A stretch of 64,000 bases of DNA. Source: Gallaecimonas sp045291545 (GTDB lineage: Bacteria; Pseudomonadota; Gammaproteobacteria; Enterobacterales; Gallaecimonadaceae). Positions 26,243-35,048 of this stretch are shown one piece after another (position 1 is the stretch's first letter; each line of letters starts with the position of its first letter). The stretch is taken from contig NZ_CP149514.1 of the NCBI RefSeq assembly GCF_045291545.1, forward strand, positions 1,116,001-1,180,000, given 5' to 3'. The notes beneath the pieces were generated by a model that was given only the letters and a program-made list of their open reading frames with translations, did no database searches and was not told the origin of the DNA. A program made the translations under genes and the position numbers.

Positions 26243-26542
26243 TCAATTCCTCTCGTTGTTGGTGGTGTCACTGTCACTAACACCGGCTTGCAATAAGCTT
26301 TCTATCAATTCGCTGCGGCTGATATTGCGCGCTTTTGCCATAGCGTTAAGGGTATCAAAAAGTTCGCCATCAACTTTGATTTCAATACGCTTCAGGCCTT
26401 TTTCCCTGTCTCGCCGGATCTGATTGCGCTTGTTAACCTTCAGCTGCACCTCACGGGGCAGGGGGTTAGAGCGGGGGCGGCCCCGGCGCTTTTCTTCGGC
26501 GAACAGGTCAATGGTAATTTTGTCAGTAGATTCTTTGGCCAT
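26243..26542 (-). CDS. ybfE: YbfE-like (LexA-regulated family) protein
   Basis: 99 residues. Basic middle (RRGRPRSNPLPREVQLKVNKRNQIRRDREKG written in parts: GRPRSNPLP, KVNKRNQIRR) and a C-terminal ribbon-helix-helix (IEIKVDGELFDTLNAMAKA, ISRSELIESLL), suggesting DNA binding. Position beside fldA is conserved with E. coli ybfE. Called LexA-regulated by homology; no clear SOS box was seen here. Start ATG overlaps the stop of the DUF2788 gene by one base. Confidence 0.82.
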   Translation of the reverse strand: MAKESTDKITIDLFAEEKRRGRPRSNPLPREVQLKVNKRNQIRRDREKGLKRIEIKVDGELFDTLNAMAKARNISRSELIESLLQAGVSDSDTTNNERN

Positions 26543-26763
26543 TAACCCACACCCGATCCTTCCCAGACCATTTTGATGATCTCTTTGACAATAAAGCCGG
26601 CACATCCCAAAAACAGCACCAGCCAGACAATAGCCCGACCAAACCGTGGGACGTTGCCGCGCTTGAGCACGTCATGAATGGCCAGCCCAATCAGCACAAA
26701 AATGGTCAGGAAAAACAGATCCAGGCCGATGGTTTCCAGCAGTTCATAGTGCTTTGCCAGCAT
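26542..26763 (-). CDS. DUF2788 small membrane protein
   Basis: 73 residues with two hydrophobic helices (about 14-31 and 43-63) and matching the DUF2788 group in Alteromonadales/Vibrionales. TAATG overlap with ybfE. Function unknown. Confidence 0.75.
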   Translation of the reverse strand: MLAKHYELLETIGLDLFFLTIFVLIGLAIHDVLKRGNVPRFGRAIVWLVLFLGCAGFIVKEIIKMVWEGSGVG

Positions 26764-26814
26764 GGGAACAGGTCACCTTAATCAAGTGGCGCGGATTATA
26801 CCCAAGGGGCGGTG

Positions 26815-27570
26815 TCAGCTCAAAAAGTCCAGCACCAGCTTGTTAAAGACCGCCGGTTTTTCCGCGTGCAGCCAGTGGCCCGTACCCTGAATGACCTTCA
26901 GGCTGGCCCCCGGAAACAACTGTTTTACGGTATCGGCGTGCTGTTCGGTTAAATAGGGAGACTCGCTGCCCTTGATAAACAGCGTCGGGCCACCAAAGGG
27001 CTGGCCTGAGGGCGCCGCCAGAACATCCTGATAATGTGCTGCCAGTACCGGCACATTGAGCCGCCAGTAGTAGCCGTTTTCCCCTTTTTGCAGGTTCTTG
27101 AGAATAAACAGCCGCACGCCCGGGTCGGTAATGTACTGGCTGACCGCCGCCTCAACATCTTTACGGTTGTTGTAGTCGCTCGGCTCAACTGTGGTCAATG
27201 CCGTAAACACAGCATCGTGGTGGCGCTTTTGGTAAGCCACCGGGGCAATGTCGGCCACCACCAGTTTGTCGACCCGGTTCGGGTAGTTCAGGGCCAGCTC
27301 CATAACGGCTTTGCCACCCATGGAGTGGCCAACAAAACGCGCGCGGTTGATGCCCAGTTGGTCCATCAGGGCTATCAGATCCCCGGCCATGGCCGGGTAG
27401 GTCATGGTGTCATCGTGAAATGACTTGCCGTGGTTGCGCAGATCCACGGTGGTCACACGGAACTGTGTTTCCAGTTGCCGGGCCAGGTTGCCAAGATTGT
27501 CCAGTGAGCCAAATAGGCCATGCACCAGGATCACGTCCGGGCCCTGGCCACGCTGCTGATAATTAAGCAT
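26815..27570 (-). CDS. ybfF: Alpha/beta-hydrolase esterase YbfF
   Basis: 251 residues: ILVHGLFGSLDNLG oxyanion loop, nucleophile Ser in VGHSMGGKA, C-terminal His in GTGHWLHAEKP. YbfF is an acyl-CoA/short-chain esterase in E. coli, with this same position between ybfE and seqA. AGGAGA lies before the ATG. Divergent from seqA. Confidence 0.9.
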   Translation of the reverse strand: MLNYQQRGQGPDVILVHGLFGSLDNLGNLARQLETQFRVTTVDLRNHGKSFHDDTMTYPAMAGDLIALMDQLGINRARFVGHSMGGKAVMELALNYPNRVDKLVVADIAPVAYQKRHHDAVFTALTTVEPSDYNNRKDVEAAVSQYITDPGVRLFILKNLQKGENGYYWRLNVPVLAAHYQDVLAAPSGQPFGGPTLFIKGSESPYLTEQHADTVKQLFPGASLKVIQGTGHWLHAEKPAVFNKLVLDFLS

Positions 27571-27638
27571 CGGGTTCTCCTTTCGGGGGCGCTATTGTGC
27601 AAAGCTGCGGCTGGGCATGCAAATCACTTCCGCCTATG

Positions 27639-27644
27639 TATAAT
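27639..27644 (+). promoter_or_regulatory. Possible seqA -10 box
   Basis: Consensus TATAAT 33 nt before the seqA ATG. The -35 region about 17 bp upstream is weak, so this rests on the -10 alone. Confidence 0.4.
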
Positions 27645-27676
27645 CGCGTCAGTGTCAACCCGACCCGGGACTCAGG

Positions 27677-28162
27677 ATGAAAACCATCGACGTCGATGAC
27701 GATCTCTATCAATACATTGCATCCAACACCCAGCGTATAGGTGAAAGCGCTTCCGATATTTTGCGCCGCCTGCTGGACGTAGACAATCAGCCCGCCCCGA
27801 GCGAGGCCCCGGTGGCCAGCGCGGCGCTAGCCAGTGCAGCGCCGAGCAGCCAGCCTGCCAGCCACGATGCCAACAGTGCCGTGGGCCGTTTCATTCAGAC
27901 GCTGACGGATCTGCATCAGCGCCATGGTGACGACTTTAAGGTGGTGCTGAGCATTCGTGGCCGCGATCGGCTCTATTTTGCGACCAGCGCCGAGGCACTG
28001 AATCAGGCCGGTAAATCCACTAACCCGAAAGCCATTGAGGGCAGTCCTTACTGGGTGGTAACCAATAACAATACCGCCAAAAAACGCAGTATTGTCAGCC
28101 AGGTAATGGCAGCGCTGGGTTATGACGAAGCCGTTATCAGCGCCACCGTGAACAACATTTAA
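27677..28162 (+). CDS. seqA: SeqA, negative regulator of replication initiation
   Basis: 161 residues. N-terminal oligomerisation domain (MKTIDVDDDLYQYIA, SASDILRRLL), a Pro/Ala/Ser linker (about 37-70), and the C-terminal hemimethylated-GATC-binding domain with YWVVTNNNTAKK and a V.GRFI start. It sequesters oriC after replication, which implies a Dam-methylating host. Followed 12 nt later by pgm, as in enterics. Confidence 0.94.
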   Translation: MKTIDVDDDLYQYIASNTQRIGESASDILRRLLDVDNQPAPSEAPVASAALASAAPSSQPASHDANSAVGRFIQTLTDLHQRHGDDFKVVLSIRGRDRLYFATSAEALNQAGKSTNPKAIEGSPYWVVTNNNTAKKRSIVSQVMAALGYDEAVISATVNNI

Positions 28163-28173
28163 GGAATTTCAGC

Positions 28174-29805
28174 ATGGCTTTGCACCCCAATGCCGGCAAA
28201 ATGCCGCCGGCGGATCAGTTAATTGATCCGGCCAAGCTGGTCACCGCATTTTTTACACTCAAGCCCGATGTCAGTGACCCGGCCCAGCAGGTGACGTTCG
28301 GTACCTCCGGGCACCGTGGCTCCAGCCTGAATAAGGCATTTAATGAAGCACACCTGATGGCGGTGGCGCAGGCGGTGGCAGACCACCGTCAGGAGCAGGG
28401 CATTACCGGCCCGCTGTACCTTGGCCTGGACTCCCATGCCTTATCGGCGCCCGCCTTTGCCACGGTGCTGCGGGTGCTGGTGGCCAATGGCGTGCAGGTA
28501 CGCTACGAAGACCGCTGCATGACCCCGACGCCGGCCGTGTCACATGCCATTTTGGCCCATGACGGCAGTGCTGATGGTCTGATTTTGACGCCGTCGCACA
28601 ATCCGCCGGAAGACGGTGGTATCAAGTACAACCCGCCGGATGGTGGCCCGGCCGACACCAATGTCACCAAGGTGATCCAGTCACGGGCCAACCGCTACCT
28701 GCAAGACAACCTCGAAGGGGTGCAGGTGCTGGGCTATGAAAAAGCCAAAGCCAGCCCCAAGGCTGAATTGTTTGATTTTATGGCCGACTACATCGACAAC
28801 CTGGACAAGGTGGTCGACATGGCGGCCATCAAGCGCGCCGGGCTGCGTTTAGGGGTTCACCCCATGGGTGGCGCGGCCATTGATTACTGGCACGCCATCA
28901 AGGCGCGCTGGCAGCTGGATGTGACGCTGGTTGAGGAACGCATTGACAGCCGCTTTGCCTTCATTGCCTGCGATCATGACGGCAAAATTCGCATGGATTG
29001 CTCCAGCCCTTACGCCATGGCGCCATTGATTGCTGTCAAAGATGACTTTGATCTGGCACTGGGTAACGACACCGACGGTGACCGCCATGGCATCGTTACC
29101 CCGGACGCCGGGTTGCTGAACTGCAACCGTTATCTGGCCGTCGTGGTGGACTACCTGCTCAAGCACCGGCCAACATTGCCGGCCGATCTGGGTGTTGGTA
29201 GCACTGTGGTTACCAGCGCCCAGGTAGGGCGGGTGACTCGCGCCGCTGGCCGCCACTTCATGGAAACGCCGGTAGGGGTGAAATGGTTCGTCGACGGCCT
29301 GTACAACGGCAAGCTCATTTTCGGTGGTGAAGAATCTGCCGGTGGCAGCTTCGTTACCATGGACGGCAAGCCCTGGAGTACCGATAAAGACGGTATCATC
29401 ATGTGCCTGCTGGCGGCGGAAATTCTGGCCGTCACCGGCAAAACGCCAAGCCAGTATTACCATGACATCATTGAAAGCCAGTTCGGCCCAACCTGGTATC
29501 AGCGGGTTGATGCGCCCATTACCGCGGAACTGAAAGCCGGTTTTGCCCGTCTGCGCCCGGATGTGGCCGAAGGCGAACAACTGGCCGGTGAGGCCATCGT
29601 CGATGCCTTTACTCATGCCCCCGGTAATGATGCGGCTATTGGTGGCCTCAAGGTGGTCACTGAAAACGGCTGGTTTGCTGCCCGTCCGTCCGGCACCGAG
29701 CCGATTTACAAAATCTACGCCGAGAGCTTTCTCAGCCAGCAACATCTGGATGCCATTCTGGCTGATGCCCAGACGCTGCTTGGCCGTTGGTTGGCTTCGG
29801 CCTGA
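28174..29805 (+). CDS. pgm: Phosphoglucomutase
   Basis: 543 residues. Catalytic phosphoserine loop TPSHNPPEDGGIKYNPP, metal loop GNDTDGDRHG, sugar loop GGEESAGGSF, phosphate loop RPSGTEPIYKIY. It interconverts glucose-1-P and glucose-6-P. AAGGA precedes the ATG. Co-directional and close to seqA. Confidence 0.95.
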   Translation: MALHPNAGKMPPADQLIDPAKLVTAFFTLKPDVSDPAQQVTFGTSGHRGSSLNKAFNEAHLMAVAQAVADHRQEQGITGPLYLGLDSHALSAPAFATVLRVLVANGVQVRYEDRCMTPTPAVSHAILAHDGSADGLILTPSHNPPEDGGIKYNPPDGGPADTNVTKVIQSRANRYLQDNLEGVQVLGYEKAKASPKAELFDFMADYIDNLDKVVDMAAIKRAGLRLGVHPMGGAAIDYWHAIKARWQLDVTLVEERIDSRFAFIACDHDGKIRMDCSSPYAMAPLIAVKDDFDLALGNDTDGDRHGIVTPDAGLLNCNRYLAVVVDYLLKHRPTLPADLGVGSTVVTSAQVGRVTRAAGRHFMETPVGVKWFVDGLYNGKLIFGGEESAGGSFVTMDGKPWSTDKDGIIMCLLAAEILAVTGKTPSQYYHDIIESQFGPTWYQRVDAPITAELKAGFARLRPDVAEGEQLAGEAIVDAFTHAPGNDAAIGGLKVVTENGWFAARPSGTEPIYKIYAESFLSQQHLDAILADAQTLLGRWLASA

Positions 29806-29811
29806 ATGCAC

Positions 29812-29838
29812 AAGAGGCGCCTGGCGCCTCTTTTTTTA
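29812..29838 (+). terminator. Terminator after pgm
   Basis: AGAGGCG / CGCCTCT stem and T7, 7 nt after the stop and just before the astE ribosome site. Confidence 0.82.
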
Positions 29839-29851
29839 TCAAGGAGAAAGC

Positions 29852-30853
29852 ATGTTCCCTGATAACGATTTACTGGCCTTTACCCTGGCCAACCCCGATG
29901 CCGCCGAACCGGCACAATGGACCACCGCTGCAGGGGTCAGTGCCGAGCTGTGGGATACCGGTATCCTGCAATTAACCCCGGCGCAGCCCGGCGGCAAAGA
30001 CATTGTGCTGTCTTGTGGCGTGCACGGTAATGAAACAGCGCCCATTGAGATTGTTCGCGATCTGGTCAAAGCCATTCTTGATGGCCAGCTGGCGCTGAGC
30101 CACCGGCTGCTGATCTTGCTGGGTAATCCGCCGGCCATCAAAGCCGGGCAGCGGGAAATAACGGAAAACCTCAACCGCCTGTTCAGTGGCGCCCACAGCA
30201 AGGGTGACAACGACAATGCCGAGCGGCGCCGGGCCAGGGCGCTGGAAGCGGCGGTGCGACGTTTTTACGCGGCGCCTGGCCGCGAACGTCTGCATTACGA
30301 TCTGCACACCGCCATTCGCGGCTCCAAACATGAAAAGTTTGTGGTCTATCCCTTCTTGCACGGGGCGCCGCGCAGTAAAGAACAAATCATGTTTTTGGCC
30401 AAGTGCGGTGTTAACACTGTGCTGTTATCTGAAAGTCCCACCACCACCTTCAGTTATTTTTCTACCAATGAATGTGCCGCCCATGGCTTTACGGTGGAAT
30501 TGGGCAAGGTGCGGCCCTTTGGCCAGAATGATATGCGCCGCTTTGCTGCTGCGGCCGATACCCTGGCAGAACTGGTCAGCCAGCCGACGGTGGCGTTGGC
30601 GGATTACGATCCGTCCGTGCTCAACCTGTACCGCATCAGCCGGGTGATCAACAAAGACAGTGAGCAGTTTCAGTTCACCTTCGGGGATGATCTGGAAAAC
30701 TTTACGGCCTTCAAAAAAGGCCACCTGCTGGCGACCGACGGCACTACCGAGCATCGCGTTGAATTACCGGAAGAGGCGGTGATTTTCCCCAATGCCAAGG
30801 TGGCAGTAGGGCAACGGGCCTGTCTGCTGGTAACCCGTACAGAACTTGACTGA
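29852..30853 (+). CDS. astE: Succinylglutamate desuccinylase
   Basis: 333 residues. Zinc ligands in CGVHGNETAP (HxxE) and HYDLHTAIRGS (His); FTVELGKVRPFG carries the catalytic Glu. Last step of the arginine succinyltransferase pathway, giving glutamate and succinate. AAGGAG lies 6 nt before ATG 29852. The other ast genes are not adjacent, a common arrangement outside enterics. Confidence 0.9.
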   Translation: MFPDNDLLAFTLANPDAAEPAQWTTAAGVSAELWDTGILQLTPAQPGGKDIVLSCGVHGNETAPIEIVRDLVKAILDGQLALSHRLLILLGNPPAIKAGQREITENLNRLFSGAHSKGDNDNAERRRARALEAAVRRFYAAPGRERLHYDLHTAIRGSKHEKFVVYPFLHGAPRSKEQIMFLAKCGVNTVLLSESPTTTFSYFSTNECAAHGFTVELGKVRPFGQNDMRRFAAAADTLAELVSQPTVALADYDPSVLNLYRISRVINKDSEQFQFTFGDDLENFTAFKKGHLLATDGTTEHRVELPEEAVIFPNAKVAVGQRACLLVTRTELD

Positions 30854-30861
30854 CCGCTGGC

Positions 30862-30883
30862 GCCCGCCTGTGTAGCGGGCTTT
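30862..30883 (+). terminator. Weak terminator after astE
   Basis: GCCCGC / GCGGGC stem with a 7-nt loop and only three T residues. Confidence 0.45.
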
Positions 30884-30928
30884 ACAGGTTACTGGTCTGA
30901 TATGCGACAGACTGCTGTTGAAAGGAAG

Positions 30929-31028
30929 TTTACGTAAAGGTAAAGTCCCAGCAGTTTTATTCAATGGGGGAGTGGCCTCAACTGAGGTCCAGTTAATAAG
31001 GTTTGAGTATGACCTTTACGTCAAAGTC
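30929..31028 (+). promoter_or_regulatory. Paired ACGT-centred palindromes at the bkd operon start
   Basis: TTTACGTAAA (30929-30938) is a perfect palindrome. A second site at 31011-31028 is an imperfect 18-bp palindrome around ACGT (arms GACCTTT / CAAAGTC) overlapping the first codons of the E1-alpha gene. They look like two copies of one operator. LiuR-type control of branched-chain catabolism is a guess. Confidence 0.4.
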
Positions 31029-32106
31029 AACTATCACTCAGGTGCGTTACCTGGATGAAGAAGGCAACGTGGTTCAGCCCCTGCCAGCCTGGGCAGATGA
31101 TCTGGACTTGTTGATCCAGTTCTACAAGGACATGGTGCTGGTCCGTACCTATGATAAAAAAGCCATCGCCTTGCAACGCACCGGCCAGATGGGCACTTAC
31201 CCGTCACACCTGGGCGCAGAAGCAGTAGGCATTGGGGTGGGCAGTGCCATGGACGTCGAAGACGTCTATGTGCCGTACTACCGCGATATGCCGACCATGT
31301 TCAAGCGTGGCGCCAGCATGACCCACAACCTGCTGTATTGGGGTGGCTCAGAGCAAGGCAGTTACTTTAATCGTACCGATGGTGCCTTGTCGCAGGATTT
31401 TCCCATCTGCGTACCTATTGCTACTCAATGCACTCACGCCACCGGTGTGGCGGCGGCGTTTAAGCTGCGCGGCGAAAAGCGCGTAGCGGTGACCGCCATT
31501 GGTGACGGTGGTACCTCCAAAGGGGACTTCCTGGAAGCCATCAACTGTGCCGGTGCCTGGCAACTGCCTTGTGTGTTTGTGATCAACAACAACCAGTGGG
31601 CCATCTCGGTACCGCGGGCCATTCAGTGTGGCGCGCCGACCCTGGCACAAAAAGCCATTGGTGCCGGTATTCCCGGCGTACAAGTGGACGGTAACGACAT
31701 CATCGCCGTTTTTGATGTGATGAAAAATGCGCTTGAGCGCGCCCGCAGCGGTAAAGGGGCCACGCTGATTGAGGCGGTTTCTTATCGTCTGTCAGATCAC
31801 ACCACTGCTGATGACGCCACCCGCTACCGCGGCGCCGAAGAAGTTAACGCCGCCTGGAAACGTGAGCCGGTTAAGCGCCTGCGTGAATACTTGCACAACC
31901 AGGGCGTCTGGAGCGAAGACAAAGAACTGGCCTGGCAGGCCGAGTGCAACAAACAGGTTCAAGAAGCGGTAGACGCCTACCTGGCCACCACCAAAGAGCC
32001 ACCGGAAGCAATGATGGACTACCACTACGAGCAACTGGCCGAGCCGCTGGCCAGCCAGCGTGAGGCGTTGATCGCCAAGGCCATGCGTATGGAAGGGGGC
32101 CACTGA
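31009..32106 (+). CDS. Branched-chain 2-oxoacid dehydrogenase E1 alpha
   Basis: 365 residues. Thiamine diphosphate/Mg motif GDGGTSKGDFLEAIN...INNNQWAIS, and RTGQMGTYPSHLGAEA near the start. With E1-beta it decarboxylates branched 2-oxoacids (Val/Leu/Ile catabolism) and acylates the E2 lipoyl group. ATG 31009 has AAGG 7 nt upstream; an in-frame TTG at 31003 is less likely. TGATG overlap with E1-beta. No E3 gene in the operon. Confidence 0.88.
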   Translation: MTFTSKSTITQVRYLDEEGNVVQPLPAWADDLDLLIQFYKDMVLVRTYDKKAIALQRTGQMGTYPSHLGAEAVGIGVGSAMDVEDVYVPYYRDMPTMFKRGASMTHNLLYWGGSEQGSYFNRTDGALSQDFPICVPIATQCTHATGVAAAFKLRGEKRVAVTAIGDGGTSKGDFLEAINCAGAWQLPCVFVINNNQWAISVPRAIQCGAPTLAQKAIGAGIPGVQVDGNDIIAVFDVMKNALERARSGKGATLIEAVSYRLSDHTTADDATRYRGAEEVNAAWKREPVKRLREYLHNQGVWSEDKELAWQAECNKQVQEAVDAYLATTKEPPEAMMDYHYEQLAEPLASQREALIAKAMRMEGGH

Positions 32107-33089
32107 TGTCAAAAGTGACCTTACTCGAAGCGGTCAATATGGCCCTGCATCACGAGATGGAGCGCGATGAAAACGTGGTCTGTCTCGGTGAAGATATCGG
32201 TACTAACGGTGGTGTTTTCCGTGCCACCGTTGGCCTTAAAGACAAGTTTGGTTTCAAGCGGGTGATGGATACGCCACTGGCTGAAGGCCTGATTGGTGGC
32301 CTGACTGTCGGCATGGCTTCGCAAGGGGTACGCCCGGTCGCTGAGTTCCAGTTCCAGGGCTTTATCTTCCCGGCCATGGAGCAAATTATCTGTCAGGCAG
32401 CGCGGATGCGTTCACGAACCCGTGGCCGCTTGACCATGCCGCTGGTGTACCGGGCCCCGTACGGTGGTTTTATCCACGCACCGGAACACCACAGCGAAAG
32501 CGTCGAAGCCATCTTTGCCCATGTACCGGGGCTGCGGGTGGTGATCCCATCCAGCCCGGCGCGGGCTTACGGTTTGCTGCTGGCTGCCATTCGCAGCAAC
32601 GATCCGGTGATGTTCTTTGAACCCAAGCGTATCTACCGTACCGTCAAGCACGAAGTGGTGGATAACGGCCAGGCACTGCCGCTGGATGTGGCCTACATCC
32701 TGCGCCCGGGTAACGATATCACCCTGGTGAGCTGGGGCGCGCAGGTAAACGAAACCCTGATCGCCGCCGAACAGCTGGCCGAGCAGGGTATCAGCGCCGA
32801 GGTGATTGACCTGGCCACCATCAAGCCGCTGGATATGGCCACCATTTTGAATTCGGTACGCAAAACCGGCCGCCTGTGCATCGTTCACGAAGCCTGCAAG
32901 AGCTTCGGTGTGGGTGCTGAAATCGCCGCCGGCGTGGCCGAACATGCCCTGTTTGACCTGAAGGCACCGATTGCCCGGGTGGCAGGCTATGACGTCACCA
33001 TGCCGTACTACAAAAACGAAAAGTATTACCAGATCCACCCTGAAGACATCATTCAGGAAGTGAAAAAAGTCATGGAGCACAGCGCATGA
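32106..33089 (+). CDS. Branched-chain 2-oxoacid dehydrogenase E1 beta
   Basis: 327 residues of the transketolase pyrimidine/C-terminal fold: VVCLGEDIGTNGGVFRAT, DTPLAEGLIGGLTVGMA, APYGGFIHAPEHHSES, EVIDLATIKPLD. Forms the alpha2beta2 E1 with the upstream product. Overlap with the E2 gene is ATGA. Confidence 0.9.
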   Translation: MSKVTLLEAVNMALHHEMERDENVVCLGEDIGTNGGVFRATVGLKDKFGFKRVMDTPLAEGLIGGLTVGMASQGVRPVAEFQFQGFIFPAMEQIICQAARMRSRTRGRLTMPLVYRAPYGGFIHAPEHHSESVEAIFAHVPGLRVVIPSSPARAYGLLLAAIRSNDPVMFFEPKRIYRTVKHEVVDNGQALPLDVAYILRPGNDITLVSWGAQVNETLIAAEQLAEQGISAEVIDLATIKPLDMATILNSVRKTGRLCIVHEACKSFGVGAEIAAGVAEHALFDLKAPIARVAGYDVTMPYYKNEKYYQIHPEDIIQEVKKVMEHSA

Positions 33090-34201
33090 AATACTTCAAA
33101 TTGCCCGATCTGGGCGAAGGCTTGCCCGAGGCCGAAATCGTTGAATGGCATGTGAAGGTAGGCGACGAAGTGGAAGTCGATCAGGTGCTGGCTTCCATGG
33201 AAACGGCCAAAGCCATTGTTGATGTGCCGTCGCCAATGAAAGGTACCATCGCCAAACTGTTTGGTGACGCCGGCGATGTGATCCACACCGGCGAGCCGCT
33301 GGTCGGGTTTGAAGGCGAAGAAGAAGACGCCGGTACCGTGGTGGGTAAAGTGGATGCCCACGGCGCCGTGGCCGGTGGCGACGATACCTTCACCGCCGGT
33401 AATACCCTGGCGCCGGTAGCCGGCTCAAAGATCCAGGCTTTGCCGTCTACCCGCGTACTGGCCAAAAAGCTGGGTGTTGATATCGAAGATCTCAAAGGCA
33501 GCGGTAACGGCGGTGTTGTCACCGACGCTGACGTGCAAAAAGCCTTCGAAGCCGACGACAGCCTGTCCAAGAACGAAATCATCAAAGGCGCCCGCCGCGC
33601 CATGGCCGATGCCATGCGCCAGGCTGCCGATACGGTGGTGCCGGTGACCCTGTCAGATGATGCCGACATCTCTGACTGGGCCGAGGGGCAAGATCCGACC
33701 ATTCGCCTTATCAAGGCCATGAGTGACGCCTGTGCCGCCGAGCCGGCATTGAACAGCCATTTTGATGCCAGCACTTACAGCCGTCGTCTCTACGACCACG
33801 TTGATTTGGGTATTGCCGTTGACTCCAAGCACGGCCTGTACGTGCCGGTGCTGCGTGACATTGCCAACCGTGATGCCAAGAGTCTGCGCGAAGGGCTGGA
33901 CAAAATGATCAGTGACGTCAAAGAACGCCGCGTTCCGCAGGACGAGCTGAAAAACGCCACCATCACTCTGTCCAACTTCGGTGCCATTGCCGGCCGCTAC
34001 GCCAACCCGATCATCACGCCGCCGCAGGTGGCCATTGTGGGTGCCGGGCGCAGCTATGAAGTGGCCCAGGTACGTGACGGCAAAGCGGTAAACCGCAAGA
34101 TGCTGCCGCTGTCGGTGACCATGGACCACCAGGCCTGTACCGGTGGCGAAGCCGCCCGCTTCCTCAAGGCCTTGAAAAAGTCCCTCGAAGCACCGGAATA
34201 A
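33086..34201 (+). CDS. 2-oxoacid dehydrogenase E2 (lipoamide acyltransferase), atypical active site
   Basis: 371 residues. A lipoyl domain (1-78, lipoyl Lys in METAKAIVDVPSP), a linker, a peripheral-subunit-binding domain (about 112-150, LPSTRVLAKKLGVD) and a shortened catalytic domain (165-371). The acyltransferase signature HxxxDG is replaced: DHQACTGGEAARF has His but Thr at the Asp position. SNFGAIAG and PPQVAIVGAGR are normal for the fold. One lipoyl domain only. The family variant may use another residue; activity cannot be judged from sequence. Confidence 0.87.
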   Translation: MKYFKLPDLGEGLPEAEIVEWHVKVGDEVEVDQVLASMETAKAIVDVPSPMKGTIAKLFGDAGDVIHTGEPLVGFEGEEEDAGTVVGKVDAHGAVAGGDDTFTAGNTLAPVAGSKIQALPSTRVLAKKLGVDIEDLKGSGNGGVVTDADVQKAFEADDSLSKNEIIKGARRAMADAMRQAADTVVPVTLSDDADISDWAEGQDPTIRLIKAMSDACAAEPALNSHFDASTYSRRLYDHVDLGIAVDSKHGLYVPVLRDIANRDAKSLREGLDKMISDVKERRVPQDELKNATITLSNFGAIAGRYANPIITPPQVAIVGAGRSYEVAQVRDGKAVNRKMLPLSVTMDHQACTGGEAARFLKALKKSLEAPE

Positions 34202-34216
34202 GCTGTTAAGCGCCAT

Positions 34217-34246
34217 AAAAAAGCCGCCCATCAGGGCGGCTTTTTT
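34217..34246. terminator. Bidirectional terminator after bkd-type operon
   Basis: 13-bp perfect stem AAAAAAGCCGCCC / GGGCGGCTTTTTT, 4-nt loop, between convergent operons. Confidence 0.88.
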
Positions 34247-34247
34247 T

Positions 34248-35048
34248 TTAGGCCAGATGGCGGCGCCTTATCTCGGCGCAGCTCCCCCAGAGCACCAGGG
34301 CAATGGCCAGGCCCACCAGTAAGGAGGTAATGGTGTGTTGCAGCAAGGCGCTGCCGGCGGTGAGGCTCTGGCTGACAATCGGGTCGCTGGCCAGGCTGCT
34401 GGCAACCAGCATGATTTCTCCTAGCAGGTGGCCGAAAATCAGCTTGCTTGCCGGGTGCTCTCCCAACAGCAGGCTTTCTGCGATGTACAGCAGTACCGGC
34501 AATAACAGCATCCACAGCAATGGCCGCTGAGTGCTGGCACTTAGCAGCATAATGGCACCATAAAAGGGGGCCATTAACAGTGACAACCACAATAAATGCC
34601 CGGCAATTTGGCTCCAGCTGTGTATCAGCGCCGGTAGCGAATAAGGGCCGACCACCAACAATGGCAGTGCTGCCAGAACGATACCCAGCATGGCGATGGC
34701 CGGTACCAGTAACATCACCACCAGTACCTTACTGGCGACGGTGGTCAGATCGCTGACCGGCAAAGAGCGCCAGAACAGGATGGCGCGGTCGCGGCGCTCA
34801 TCGAGCAGGGTATTACCGCAAAAGGTAATGGCGCTGAGCCCGGCAGCAATGAAAAACGGCAGGGCCAGCACTTTGAGCAGATCACTGCCATTAATGTGCA
34901 CACCAGCACCGGCCGGCGGCTGATGTGAGGCCAGTAGCAGCCAGGCCCAAAAAGCCCATAAGGCCAGTACCAGCGCCGCCGGGAGCCACAACAGGGTACG
35001 GTTGTTTTCCCACAATTCCTTTTGTACCAGCGTAATGAAGGTATTCAT
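34248..35048 (-). CDS. ABC transporter permease
   Basis: 266 residues, about six hydrophobic helices, with ELWENNRTLLWLP at the N-terminus and CGNTLLDERRDRAILFWRSLPVSD in the cytosolic loop, typical of ABC-2 type exporters. Last gene of a GntR-ATPase-permease operon; start overlaps the ATPase stop (TGATG). Substrate unknown; similar YtrA-controlled systems respond to cell-envelope stress. Confidence 0.8.
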   Translation of the reverse strand: MNTFITLVQKELWENNRTLLWLPAALVLALWAFWAWLLLASHQPPAGAGVHINGSDLLKVLALPFFIAAGLSAITFCGNTLLDERRDRAILFWRSLPVSDLTTVASKVLVVMLLVPAIAMLGIVLAALPLLVVGPYSLPALIHSWSQIAGHLLWLSLLMAPFYGAIMLLSASTQRPLLWMLLLPVLLYIAESLLLGEHPASKLIFGHLLGEIMLVASSLASDPIVSQSLTAGSALLQHTITSLLVGLAIALVLWGSCAEIRRRHLA

